Assembly: GCF_022267315.1 (NCBI RefSeq)
Contig: NZ_JAIKLE010000005.1
Location: 124,001 to 188,000, forward strand
Origin: Maribellus maritimus
Lineage (GTDB): Bacteria > Bacteroidota > Bacteroidia > Bacteroidales > Prolixibacteraceae
Direction: 5' to 3'
DNA length: 64,000 nucleotides
This document shows positions 1 to 9,600 of the stretch, piece after piece; position 1 is the stretch's first letter; each line of letters starts with the position of its first letter. Under the pieces are notes generated by a model. The model did no database searches and had not been told where the DNA came from. It was given only the letters and a program-made list of their open reading frames with translations. A program made the translations under genes and the position numbers.

Positions 1-1770
1 CTTTTCCAATTGAGAACCTAATTTTTTATCCTTTGACTCCAACACTTTCTTCACCAGCGGATGAGAAGTGTTCACCACCAAATTCAAACTTTCAGGCATA
101 TCGCCATACATACTCATACCGCCTTGTGCTGCACTCATATCTTTCATTCTGCGCATAAATTCGCTTCGTGTAATTACCATTGGCGCCCCGGCTTCACCCA
201 AATCCTGAAAATCAACGATAAAAGAAAGGTCTTTGTTTTCCGGGCAAACCGCCTGGAAAACCGGTGATAAATCTTGTTTTTGTTCCCAGCTCAATTCTTC
301 TTTGGCTGAATCTTCCTTTTTTATTAAATTTTCAACCACATCCGAATCAACACGCACAAAACGTTTGTCAGATTGTTTTTGCTCAAACTTGTTAATTAAG
401 TGAGGGGCCAAAACATCATCGAGCACCAAAATATCGTAACCTTTATCTTTTGCAGCTTCAATAAATGAATACTGTTCTTCCGTATTGGTTGTGTATAAAT
501 AAATCAGGTTTTTGTCTTTGTCCGTCTGATTGTCTTTAATCAGTTTTTCATATTCCTCGTAAGTGAAATATTTTCCTTCAACATTTTTAAACATAAAGAA
601 ATTCATCGCACGGTCGTAGAATTTCTCTTCTGTCAACATTCCGTATTCGATAAAAATTTTCAGGTCATCCCATTTTTTCTCAAAATCTTCGCGATTATCT
701 TTAAAAATCTGATTCAACCGATCGGCCACTTTTTTATTGATGTGACTACTAATTTTTTTCACATTTGAGTCGCTTTGCAGGTACGAACGGGAAACGTTCA
801 ACGGAATATCCGGTGAATCAAGCACTCCGTGTAACAGCGTCAAAAATTCAGGTACAATCCCCTCAACCGAATCAGTTACAAAAACCTGGTTAGAATAAAG
901 TTGAATTTTATTTTTCTGAACTTCAAAATTGTTTTTGATTTTTGGGAAATACAAAATTCCCGTTAAAGTAAACGGATAATCCACGTTGAGGTGGATATTA
1001 AACAAAGGCTCATCCCCCATCGGATAAAGCTGACGATAGAAATTTTTGTAATCTTCATCTTTTAAATCAGCTGGCATTTTTGTCCATGCAGGTTCCGTTT
1101 CGTTTATCTGATTATCCTCATCTGTATCTACTTGCTGGCCGTCTTTCCAGTCTTTCTTTTTACCGTATATTACCGGGATCGGCAAAAATTTACAGTATCG
1201 ATTTAAAATTTCGCCCAGTTTGTTTTCTTCTAAAAACTCTTTTGAGTCTTCGTTGATGTGCATTACGATATCAGTTCCCACATCTTCTTTTTCCACATCC
1301 TCAATTGTAAACTCAGGATTCCCGTCGCAGCTCCATTTTACAGCCTGCGAACCTTCCTTGTGTGATTTTGTAATAACATCCACCCTTTCGGAAACCATAA
1401 AAGAGCTATAAAAACCCAAGCCAAAATGACCGATGATTGCATTTGCGTCGTCTTTGTACTTTTCAAGAAATTCGTTTGCGCCTGAAAATGCAATCTGGTT
1501 GATGTACTTTTCAATCTCCTCGGCAGTCATCCCAATACCATTGTCGGAAACGGTAATTGTTTTTGCATCTTTATCCAGCTTCACCTCAACTCTTGCTGCA
1601 GAAACATCCCCCTTGTATTCGCCTTTAGAAGCGAGTGTTTTTAACTTTTGAGTGGCATCAACTGCATTTGAAACAATTTCCCTTAGGAAAATGTCGTGGT
1701 CGGAATAAAGAAATTTTTTAATGATTGGAAAAAGATTTTCACTGGTTACACCAATTTTTCCTGTCTGCAT
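1..1770 (-). CDS. htpG: Molecular chaperone HtpG (Hsp90), C-terminus cut by window edge
   Basis: ATP-dependent cytosolic Hsp90-family chaperone. Translating the minus strand from the ATG at 1770 gives 590 codons with no stop before the window edge. The N-terminal GHKL ATPase domain is clear: FLREIVSNAVDA near residue 30, DNGIGM, and GHFGLGFYSSFMV. It is followed by the middle domain and part of the C-terminal dimerisation domain. E. coli HtpG has 624 residues and Bacteroidota forms tend to be longer, so I infer that about 40-100 residues lie outside the window. It is divergent from the aminotransferase at 1959. No TAnnTTTG element is obvious upstream, but a short palindrome lies in the shared intergenic region. 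Family assignment is very secure. Confidence 0.97.
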   Translation of the reverse strand, partial: MQTGKIGVTSENLFPIIKKFLYSDHDIFLREIVSNAVDATQKLKTLASKGEYKGDVSAARVEVKLDKDAKTITVSDNGIGMTAEEIEKYINQIAFSGANEFLEKYKDDANAIIGHFGLGFYSSFMVSERVDVITKSHKEGSQAVKWSCDGNPEFTIEDVEKEDVGTDIVMHINEDSKEFLEENKLGEILNRYCKFLPIPVIYGKKKDWKDGQQVDTDEDNQINETEPAWTKMPADLKDEDYKNFYRQLYPMGDEPLFNIHLNVDYPFTLTGILYFPKIKNNFEVQKNKIQLYSNQVFVTDSVEGIVPEFLTLLHGVLDSPDIPLNVSRSYLQSDSNVKKISSHINKKVADRLNQIFKDNREDFEKKWDDLKIFIEYGMLTEEKFYDRAMNFFMFKNVEGKYFTYEEYEKLIKDNQTDKDKNLIYLYTTNTEEQYSFIEAAKDKGYDILVLDDVLAPHLINKFEQKQSDKRFVRVDSDVVENLIKKEDSAKEELSWEQKQDLSPVFQAVCPENKDLSFIVDFQDLGEAGAPMVITRSEFMRRMKDMSAAQGGMSMYGDMPESLNLVVNTSHPLVKKVLESKDKKLGSQLEK

Positions 1771-1842
1771 TTTTATACGGTTTTAATTAAACATTTTCAA
1801 ACTTTGTCCGCCAAAAATCAAATGCCATGCCAAGCCTTTTTT

Positions 1843-1857
1843 ATGACGAATTGTCAT
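1843..1857. promoter_or_regulatory. Palindrome in htpG/aminotransferase intergenic region
   Basis: ATGAC and GTCAT arms (5 bp) flank GAATT, between two divergent genes and about 75 bp upstream of htpG. A stress-response operator is one possibility, but a single 5-bp-arm palindrome in AT-rich DNA may be chance. Confidence 0.25.
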
Positions 1858-1958
1858 TCCCCAACCCTACCCTCCACTAATTCTGTCTCAAAAAATGATA
1901 TTTACCTTTATTTTATTCAAGGAAAGTCGTTTAATTTGTGTGCGCTAAAAAGTTAACG

Positions 1959-3431
1959 ATGGGGAGTTTGCAGAACTATTTTGAAAAATTCAGAAAAAAC
2001 ATTGTTGGAATAAACCAGGAATTTGAATCGCCATTTGGCCAACAAAGAATTATTTATGGAGACTGGATTGCCAGTGGAAGGTTGTACCAGCCGATTGAAG
2101 ACAAAATTTCAAAAACAATCGGCCCGTTTGTGGGAAATACGCATACCGAAACCAGTGAAACAGGAATGCGAATGACACACGCCTATCATAAATCACACCA
2201 ATTAATAAAACAACATGTAAATGCGGGACCTGAAGATATTATCATAACTTCTGGTTTTGGAATGACAGCGGTGATTAACAAATTTCAACGCATTCTCGGA
2301 TTAAAATACTGTGGAAAAGTTGCCCATAGAAATTGCCTGCAGGAACGTGAGCGCCCGGTAGTTTTTATTACGCATTTGGAACACCACTCCAACCAAACAT
2401 CATGGTATGAAACCAATGCTGATGTTGTTATTGTGGAGCCGGGCCAAGGACTTTTGGTGGAACCGGAGAACCTCAGAAAAGCGCTTGTAGAATACAAAGA
2501 CAGACCGTTTAAAATTGGTTCTTTTACTGCTTGTTCGAATGTTACCGGATACAGAACTCCCTATAAACAACTGGCCAGAATTATGCACGAGTATGGCGGG
2601 GTTTGTTTTATCGACTTTGCCGCTTCTGCTCCTTACGACGAAATTGACATGCACCCTGAAGATCCAATGGAAAAACTTGATGCCGTGATGTTTTCACCTC
2701 ACAAATTTTTAGGCGGCCCCGGCGCTTCCGGAGTGCTGGTTTTTGATGCGACAATGTATAAAAACGAAGTACCGGATCAACCTGGCGGCGGAACGGTTGA
2801 CTGGACCAACCCGTGGGGAAAATACAAATATGTTGATAACATTGAAGCGCGCGAAGACGGCGGAACCCCCGGTTTTTTGCAATCGATAAAAACCGCACTT
2901 TGTTTCGAATTAAAAGATCAGATGGGCACCGACAATATCAAAAAACGCGAAGAAGAATTGCTTGAGATTGCGTTTAATGGTATGGATGAGATTCCGGAAA
3001 TAAAAATTCTGGCAGACAATGTCCGCGACAGGCTTGGCGTAATTTCATTTTATATCGAGGGAATTCATTACAACCTGGTTGTTCGAATTCTGAACGACAA
3101 ATACGGTATTCAAACTCGTGGTGGTTGCGCGTGTGCAGGAACTTACGGTCACTATTTGCTGGAAGTTTCGGTAGAACAGTCAGAAGAAATTACAGAAAAA
3201 ATAAACCTCGGCGATTTATCTGACAAACCGGGCTGGGTGCGTTGGTCTCTCCATCCAACAATGACAAACGAAGAAGTTCATGTAATGATTACTGCGTTAA
3301 AAGACATTGTTAAAAATATTGAGACCTACAAAAAAGAATACATTTACGAAAACCGCACAAACGTTTTCTGGCATAAAAAAGAAGTGAGTGACCAGGATTT
3401 AATGTTACGCTGGTTTTCGCTCGATTCATAA
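1959..3431 (+). CDS. Aminotransferase class V / cysteine desulfurase-like PLP enzyme
   Basis: Fold-type I PLP enzyme of the NifS/Csd/selenocysteine lyase superfamily. Visible motifs are THLEHHSN, the PLP-aspartate region DFAASAPYDE, and SPHKFLGGPG, with the probable Schiff-base lysine at residue 249. A cysteine-rich segment GGCACAGTYG follows near residue 390. At 490 residues it is longer than typical 400-residue desulfurases, with an extended C-terminus. I chose the ATG at 1959; an in-frame GTG at 1938 would add seven residues, but ATG is favoured in this genome. The substrate cannot be fixed from sequence: cysteine desulfuration is plausible because Cys residues sit where catalytic or cluster-donor Cys occur in relatives, but no scaffold or suf gene is adjacent. 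Confidence 0.85.
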   Translation: MGSLQNYFEKFRKNIVGINQEFESPFGQQRIIYGDWIASGRLYQPIEDKISKTIGPFVGNTHTETSETGMRMTHAYHKSHQLIKQHVNAGPEDIIITSGFGMTAVINKFQRILGLKYCGKVAHRNCLQERERPVVFITHLEHHSNQTSWYETNADVVIVEPGQGLLVEPENLRKALVEYKDRPFKIGSFTACSNVTGYRTPYKQLARIMHEYGGVCFIDFAASAPYDEIDMHPEDPMEKLDAVMFSPHKFLGGPGASGVLVFDATMYKNEVPDQPGGGTVDWTNPWGKYKYVDNIEAREDGGTPGFLQSIKTALCFELKDQMGTDNIKKREEELLEIAFNGMDEIPEIKILADNVRDRLGVISFYIEGIHYNLVVRILNDKYGIQTRGGCACAGTYGHYLLEVSVEQSEEITEKINLGDLSDKPGWVRWSLHPTMTNEEVHVMITALKDIVKNIETYKKEYIYENRTNVFWHKKEVSDQDLMLRWFSLDS

Positions 3432-3462
3432 AAAACATACCCAAAACTCCATCCTTAATTTG

Positions 3463-3470
3463 TACTTTTG
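3463..3470 (+). promoter_or_regulatory. Bacteroidota -7 element upstream of patatin gene
   Basis: TACTTTTG matches the TAnnTTTG -7 consensus of the Bacteroidota primary sigma factor. It lies 18 bases before the patatin ATG. No well-spaced -33 TTTG is present. Confidence 0.5.
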
Positions 3471-3488
3471 TTTTCATAAAATAATTGA

Positions 3489-4250
3489 ATGAAAAAGTAC
3501 AAAACAGGACTGGTTTTGAGCGGCGGAGGAACACGCGGGTTTGCTCATCTTGGAATTATTGCAGCACTTTACGAAAAAGGAATTGTTCCCGATGTAATTT
3601 CAGGGACCAGTGCTGGATCGATTGTTGGTGCTTTTATTGCCAGTGGAAAATCGCCCAAAGAAATTCTTTCCATTTTCAAAAAAGGATGGCTTTTTCAATA
3701 TACCAAACTTCACATTCCTGTTAACGGGCTTTTAAAACTCGACGGTCTGAAAGAAGTAATTCAGAAAGAAATAGCTGCAAAAAATATTGAAGATTTGCAA
3801 ATACCGTTCTTTATTTGTGTTTCAAACTTAAATAAAGGCGTTGTAGAATATAAAAACAGCGGCCCGTTGGGAGAAACAGTACTGGCATCCTCGTCGATTC
3901 CAATTTTGTTTTCGCCGGTAAAACTTGGAAATGATTTGTTTGCTGACGGTGGTGTTGTCGACAATATTCCGGCTGCTCCCATAAAAAAAGATTGCGAAAA
4001 ATTAATTGTGTGCAACATAAGTCCGATAACTCCGAAGGAGAAAGTAAAAAACCTCATCCAAATTACATCACGAACCTTTTATATGAATGTGAATGCACGA
4101 ACCAATGAAATTGCAAATTCAGCCAACATATACATTGAACCGGAAGGAATTAACAAATATGATTTTTTAAATTTGAGTCACGCGGATGAATTATACGAAC
4201 TGGGATACAAATCAACGATAAAAGCCATTGAAAGCCAGCTTGTGGAATAA
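3489..4250 (+). CDS. Patatin-like phospholipase family protein
   Basis: Serine acyl hydrolase of the patatin/RssA type, 253 residues. The oxyanion loop SGGGTRG is at residues 11-17. The nucleophile elbow GTSAGS is at 39-44, with Ser41 as nucleophile, and the DGG motif at 153-155 supplies Asp153. These make the Ser-Asp dyad complete. There is no signal peptide or transmembrane segment, so it probably acts in the cytoplasm or on the inner membrane face. Its length matches short bacterial patatins without extra domains. It probably has its own promoter (TACTTTTG at 3463) and ends convergent with pbpC. The lipid substrate is unknown. Confidence 0.9.
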   Translation: MKKYKTGLVLSGGGTRGFAHLGIIAALYEKGIVPDVISGTSAGSIVGAFIASGKSPKEILSIFKKGWLFQYTKLHIPVNGLLKLDGLKEVIQKEIAAKNIEDLQIPFFICVSNLNKGVVEYKNSGPLGETVLASSSIPILFSPVKLGNDLFADGGVVDNIPAAPIKKDCEKLIVCNISPITPKEKVKNLIQITSRTFYMNVNARTNEIANSANIYIEPEGINKYDFLNLSHADELYELGYKSTIKAIESQLVE

Positions 4251-4266
4251 TTTTTTTTCTCTTATT

Positions 4267-6618
4267 TTATTGATTTCTCTCGTTAACCACAAAAACCCGA
4301 CGAGTCAAACTATTTCCCAATTGGTCGGTAACATTTAAAATATGCCAGCCACTTTCCGGCCGTGCAGCAAACTGGTGAATTCCTGATGTTGTCCCCAAAA
4401 ACTTTTCATCCAGCTGCCAGAAAACCTTCGCGTTTTGCTGTCGGTGAACGAGTTCGAAGATCAACTGTCCGGGCGTCCCATCCAAATCGGTAGGAATAAA
4501 CAAATTATTCCACTCACGTGGATATACAAATTCCATGTTTTCAATGTCATCCTCGCAGTCCGATTTTAACGGTGGCAAGATGGCATACATCGGATTTCTG
4601 GGTTTGTAATAATATTCCATTGCCGGCGGCAACACAAACCAATTTTTATGCTGCATTTTCGAAACCGGATAACAATTGGCATTTACACGTTGCGTTCCGT
4701 TTTCATTTAAATGAATTTTTTGATGCCATGGACAAACGTCCACTTTTAAACCACGGGGTAACCAAACCATTTTTATTGAATCACAATTTACTCCCGGGCG
4801 ATAACCACTTTTGACACAAATTTCAACCTGCTCCATTTCATCCACCGGCATTTGAAACCAGCCAGCCCCTGGTAGCAAATCAAACACATCAAAAATCAAC
4901 GGAGCGGCAGCTGTAACTCCCGTCAATCCGGGGCGACCTTCGCCATCTGCATTTCCTGCCCAAACAGCCACTACATAGTCACGCGTCATTCCAACTGCCC
5001 ACGCATCACGAAAACCAAAACTGGTACCTGTTTTCCATGCAATATTTCGCGCCGAAGCAAATTCCTGCCAGCCCGCTTCCGAATCGGGTCGTTTTACTTT
5101 TAACAAAGCCTCCAATGTCAAGTAAACTGAGGCTGCCCTTATTTCAGGCTGAATAGCCATTTCTCCTTCATTTTGCACCTGAATGCCGTCTTTCTCCCAC
5201 TTCAATCCTGAAAATGGATGTGAAGAATAGAAACCATCATTTTCATCGTAATTCCGTACAACGGAAACCATTGAAGTGTACATTCCCGATAAATCCCACA
5301 ACGAAACTTCTGCTCCTCCCAAAATCAGCGAAAGACCGTAATAGTCCGGCGGATGAACAAGCGTTTTCATGCCTGCTTTTTTCAAAAAAGAATAAAACGG
5401 CGGAACTCCGTAATCCTGCAACATTCTCACTGCAGGAATATTTAATGAGCGAGCCAGTGCTTCGGCTGAGGAAACCGCGCCATTGTATTCCTGGTCAAAA
5501 TTCATTGGCGTAAAACCGCCAAAACGGGTTGGGATGTCGGGAACCAACATTTGGGGTGCAAGCAAACCATCGTCTAACATTTTGCTGTAAAGAAACGGTT
5601 TCAAAATACTTCCTGTACTTCGCGGCGACTGAATAACATCAACACTGTTTCCGTGCTCTGTTTCTTTTCCATCGAAATAATTTCCCACATAAGCTTTTAC
5701 TTCTTTTGTTGAGACCTTGGTAACGAGGACAGCGATATTATAAATGTGATTTGCCGCCAGCGTTTTCCGATGCCGTGTAACTAAAGAATTAACCCGTTCC
5801 TGCAAATTTCCATCAATGGTTGACCGAACCCGCTGCCCATTTTCTTCCAACGCCGCTTTTTCCACTAAATGATAAGCTTTCATCGGAAGGGAATGTACTT
5901 TTTCTGGAATCGATTCGGCAATAGAAAGCTGATAAGTTAAAGAATCAATTTCATCTGAATTCAATAATTTTTCCAGAAGTCGGTCGCGTTTTTGTTTAAG
6001 CCGTTCATCGAGCCGTCCCGGATAAATCAAAGATGGAGCATTGGGCAAAACCGCCAAAGTTGCCGACTCTGACCACGATAATTCAGAAACAGGTCGCGCA
6101 AAATAGCGCCAGGCAGCGGCATCCAGTCCAACAACATTTCCGCCAAACGGAGCGTGAGATGCATACATATTCAGAATTTCCTCTTTTGAAAAACGCAGTT
6201 CGAGGTTCAGAGCCCAAATCATCTCAATGATTTTATTTTTAACGGAACGCGGCCTCTCTCCTCGAGCCATCCGACAAACCTGCATGGTAATTGTACTTCC
6301 ACCACTGACGATCTTTCCCGACTTAATATTTTGAAAAAGCGCCCGAGCTAATGCAACGGGATTAATACCGGGATGCACATAAAAATATTGATCCTCGAAT
6401 TGAAGCAGACATTTTTCATATTTTTCAGGAACAGAATCCAAAGCAGGAAAGCGCCATTGTTCATCGGCCGCTATTCTCGCTCCAAGCAAACTACCGTCGC
6501 TAGCCTCAACAACAGTAGAAAACGGCTGGTTAAAAAGAGGGCGTGGAACAACAAAAAAGAAAGCGATGAAAAGAATCGCAGCAAGACTACCAATTATGAC
6601 AAGCTTCCTTTTCACCAA
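4267..6618 (-). CDS. pbpC: Penicillin-binding protein 1C (transglycosylase/transpeptidase)
   Basis: Bifunctional class A PBP, 783 residues. An N-terminal membrane anchor (residues 6-27) is followed by a GT51 glycosyltransferase domain with EDQYFYVHPG and GGSTITMQ. The transpeptidase domain has SxxK in STGSILKP near residue 335, SLN, and KTGTS. A C-terminal PBP1C domain (BiPBP_C) ends the protein. The first codon could be TTG at 6618 or the next codon, GTG at 6615; GTG reads naturally as VKRKLVII. It starts only about 7-10 bases after the alpha-2-macroglobulin stop, so the two are probably co-transcribed. This pairing is widely conserved (E. coli yfhM-pbpC) and is thought to couple peptidoglycan repair to trapping of foreign proteases. 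Confidence 0.95.
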   Translation of the reverse strand: MVKRKLVIIGSLAAILFIAFFFVVPRPLFNQPFSTVVEASDGSLLGARIAADEQWRFPALDSVPEKYEKCLLQFEDQYFYVHPGINPVALARALFQNIKSGKIVSGGSTITMQVCRMARGERPRSVKNKIIEMIWALNLELRFSKEEILNMYASHAPFGGNVVGLDAAAWRYFARPVSELSWSESATLAVLPNAPSLIYPGRLDERLKQKRDRLLEKLLNSDEIDSLTYQLSIAESIPEKVHSLPMKAYHLVEKAALEENGQRVRSTIDGNLQERVNSLVTRHRKTLAANHIYNIAVLVTKVSTKEVKAYVGNYFDGKETEHGNSVDVIQSPRSTGSILKPFLYSKMLDDGLLAPQMLVPDIPTRFGGFTPMNFDQEYNGAVSSAEALARSLNIPAVRMLQDYGVPPFYSFLKKAGMKTLVHPPDYYGLSLILGGAEVSLWDLSGMYTSMVSVVRNYDENDGFYSSHPFSGLKWEKDGIQVQNEGEMAIQPEIRAASVYLTLEALLKVKRPDSEAGWQEFASARNIAWKTGTSFGFRDAWAVGMTRDYVVAVWAGNADGEGRPGLTGVTAAAPLIFDVFDLLPGAGWFQMPVDEMEQVEICVKSGYRPGVNCDSIKMVWLPRGLKVDVCPWHQKIHLNENGTQRVNANCYPVSKMQHKNWFVLPPAMEYYYKPRNPMYAILPPLKSDCEDDIENMEFVYPREWNNLFIPTDLDGTPGQLIFELVHRQQNAKVFWQLDEKFLGTTSGIHQFAARPESGWHILNVTDQLGNSLTRRVFVVNERNQ

Positions 6619-6625
6619 TTCAAAA

Positions 6626-9600
6626 TTATTTCCCAGCTACAACTTCCACCCAATTTCCACGTTCCTGCGCCCGGATGCTATTATCATACATCGCTTCACA
6701 GTTTACTGGAGGTTGGTAAAAACGTCCTCCGTAGGCAGCATTCAGATAAAACACAAAGGTTTTCTGCTGATTCATTGCTAAATCAAAATAAGTATAAACC
6801 CGGTCGTCGCGAATATCCTGGTATTCGTAACTTGAGTTTTTATCTTCAGGAATATCATTCAGTCGTTTATTAATAATCTCCCAACCTGACGGGAACACAG
6901 TATTCAGCACCATTTCTTCATAATCTCTTTCTTTGCCCGGATTTTTCACCGTTACTATCATTTTAAAATCTTCGCCTTGTTTTAATGATTTGGGATTTAC
7001 CTCCCGGTTTCCAGAATCAATATATTTTACATTCAAGACTAAGTTATTCGACAAGGAAGTTGAATCGACTCCCAAAGGAATTCCCCGCGCCAAAATTCGA
7101 ACATAATTTGTATTCTCTCCTTTATTGGTAAAATTCACATTCACTTTCCCATCTGATTTTACCTTCACCGGGATTTTCAACACAGGAATTTCTGTCCGTA
7201 AACTTGATTTTTCGCCATTCGTATTCAACTCAAACTGAGTTTCAGAATCACCTTTGTAAAATGCCTTGGCAAAAGTTCCTGCTGAATTCAAACACCAGGC
7301 AGCTGTTTGCGTACTTAACCAATCGCGTTTATTTACTTCATCGGAAATATTTTGCAGCATCCGAAATGCTTCCTTTTTATCTTTTAGTAAAACCAGCGTC
7401 TCCAAAATCATTGCTTTGTCTCGCAATGCAGAACCAAAAGTTCCTCCCATTTCCTGATAGTCAGAAACCTCCGTAGTTAAACTATTTATCAGCTTGCGGG
7501 CCGCTTCCGGCTGACCGGCCAACACATAAGCGGCAGCTAAACGCCAGGATACTTCAGCAGTTTTCTCACCTTTTTCGCGCAGGCGGTTCATTGCGCCCAA
7601 ATCAGGCGAGCCTGCCAGCGCCAGGGTGTATAAACGATACGCCTGGATAAAATCGTAACCACGGTAGTAAATTCCATTTCTATAACTCCCGGAAGAATTC
7701 CAGTTTCGCGCAGCCGTACGTTGAAAATTCAGCCATTTGTCTTTCAAACCTATGGGCAACGGATATCCTTCGCTTTCCGCTTTCAACATAAAATGTCCGG
7801 CATAATTTGTACCCCACTCATTCACCACCGCCGAACCGGGCCAGTATCCAAATCCGCCGTTGTCAATCTGATACGAAGGTAATTTTTGCAACGTACTGCG
7901 GATATGATCTTCTGTGCTTTGTTTCTCTTCATCTGAGAACTTTGTGAGATTGGCTAAAAACAATTGAGGAAAAGCACCGGAAGTTACCTGCTCAATACAA
8001 CCATGCGGATACGAAATCAAATACTCCAGATGTTTGGTCAAATTCAAAGGTGGAAACCCTGAAATTTCAACCCACGCCTCAGCATCGGCCGGAACTCCGG
8101 GAACTGTCAACTCCTCCGACCAACTTTTTTGTCCGTCAACCGCGGCCGATTTTTCAACAGTAACAGCTGAGTTTGGATTTCTTATTTCCAGCTCAACTTC
8201 ATAAGTAGCTCTTTCGCTTCCACTTTTTGCTTCTATTTCAATTTTTGCAACTCCCGTTCTTGACTTCGCTTTCAATTTGAAATGAACCATTTTGTCACCT
8301 AAGGCAACAAACTCGACATTTTTCTGGCTTTCGCCTGTAACTTCAATAAAATCGTTTGTCTTTACCGAGATAGTTGCATTCTTCACATTCTCTTTCATTG
8401 CAAAAACATCAACCGGAAGACTTACTTCCTCATCGGGAGCCAGCACACGCGGAAGTGTTGCCAGCAACATCAAACCTTTTCGCACCGGAACTTCCTTTTC
8501 GTTATTTCCATAAGCGCCATCTTTTCCGGCAACAACCATCACCCGAACCGAACCCACATAATTTGGCATTGTAAATTTATGCTTGTTCGTTTGTCCTTTT
8601 TTTAGTGTGAAGGGTCCGGCAAACTGCACTACCGGTTTAAACCGGTTTGCTTCCTTTTTCCCTTTATTTGCCATATCGGCATCACCTCCCACGGCAAATG
8701 CTTTTTCCAGCCGCGCACCGTAAGCACCGGCAACCAAATCATATAAATCCCAGGTTTTCACACCCAATGCTTCGCGGGCATAAAAAGCAGCATGAGGATC
8801 AGGTGTCCTAAAATTGGTCAAGCCCAGCAAACCTTCATCCACAACAGCGAGTGTGTAAGTCATTTCCTTTTGATTTGCTTCGGAAACTTTTATAGTGTAT
8901 TTCTTTTCCGGTTCAATTTCTGCAGGTGCTTCAATTACTGGTTTTAAAATCGTTTCCGGATTTTCAACCGAAACCGGAATCACCCCGTAAAGTCGTAACG
9001 GCGCATCATTTTCTGTTTGTCCGTAGGCTTGAATCAAGCTCACATGAATATAAAAGTTGGGCGCCATTTCCGGCTTTGTTTCAATCGTAAATTTTGTTTG
9101 TTTATCCTGAGTTTCCACCCAAAACCAATCCATAACTTCCGTTCCATTTTCGAGGCTTACCAATGCTTTTCCCGTTTTCGAAGAAGGAATAGAGACTTCA
9201 ATTTTTTCGCCAACTTTATATTTCTCTTTATCTGTTTTGAGCGTTAACAAAGTTGCGCCATCCGCCATTCCTTCAGAACGCCAGCTTCCCCATTTCGACA
9301 TGTAAAAAGTAACACCGGAAGCATGCCCGCTGGTTTCATCCTTTACCCACAAAAGGTAACGACCATTGTCTTCCCAGCTTTTATATTTTACATTCAGTTT
9401 TATTCTATTTTTTTGCTGTGCTTTTTCAATATTCCATCGGCTCACCGGCTTGTAATAATTTCCTGAAACGTAATGCGCCAGGTTTTCCGAACCAGATTCC
9501 CACCACCAACGCCAGTCAATTTTATACAAACGCACCTGCAAATCATCCCCCGAAACCGGTTTCCCATTGGCATCCACCAATACAATCTCCGGCGAATAAT

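Noticed and set aside
6373-6873. 166-codon open frame on the plus strand across the pbpC/alpha-2-macroglobulin junction
   Set aside because: Antisense to two secure genes, no protein-like features and biased composition; a shadow frame.
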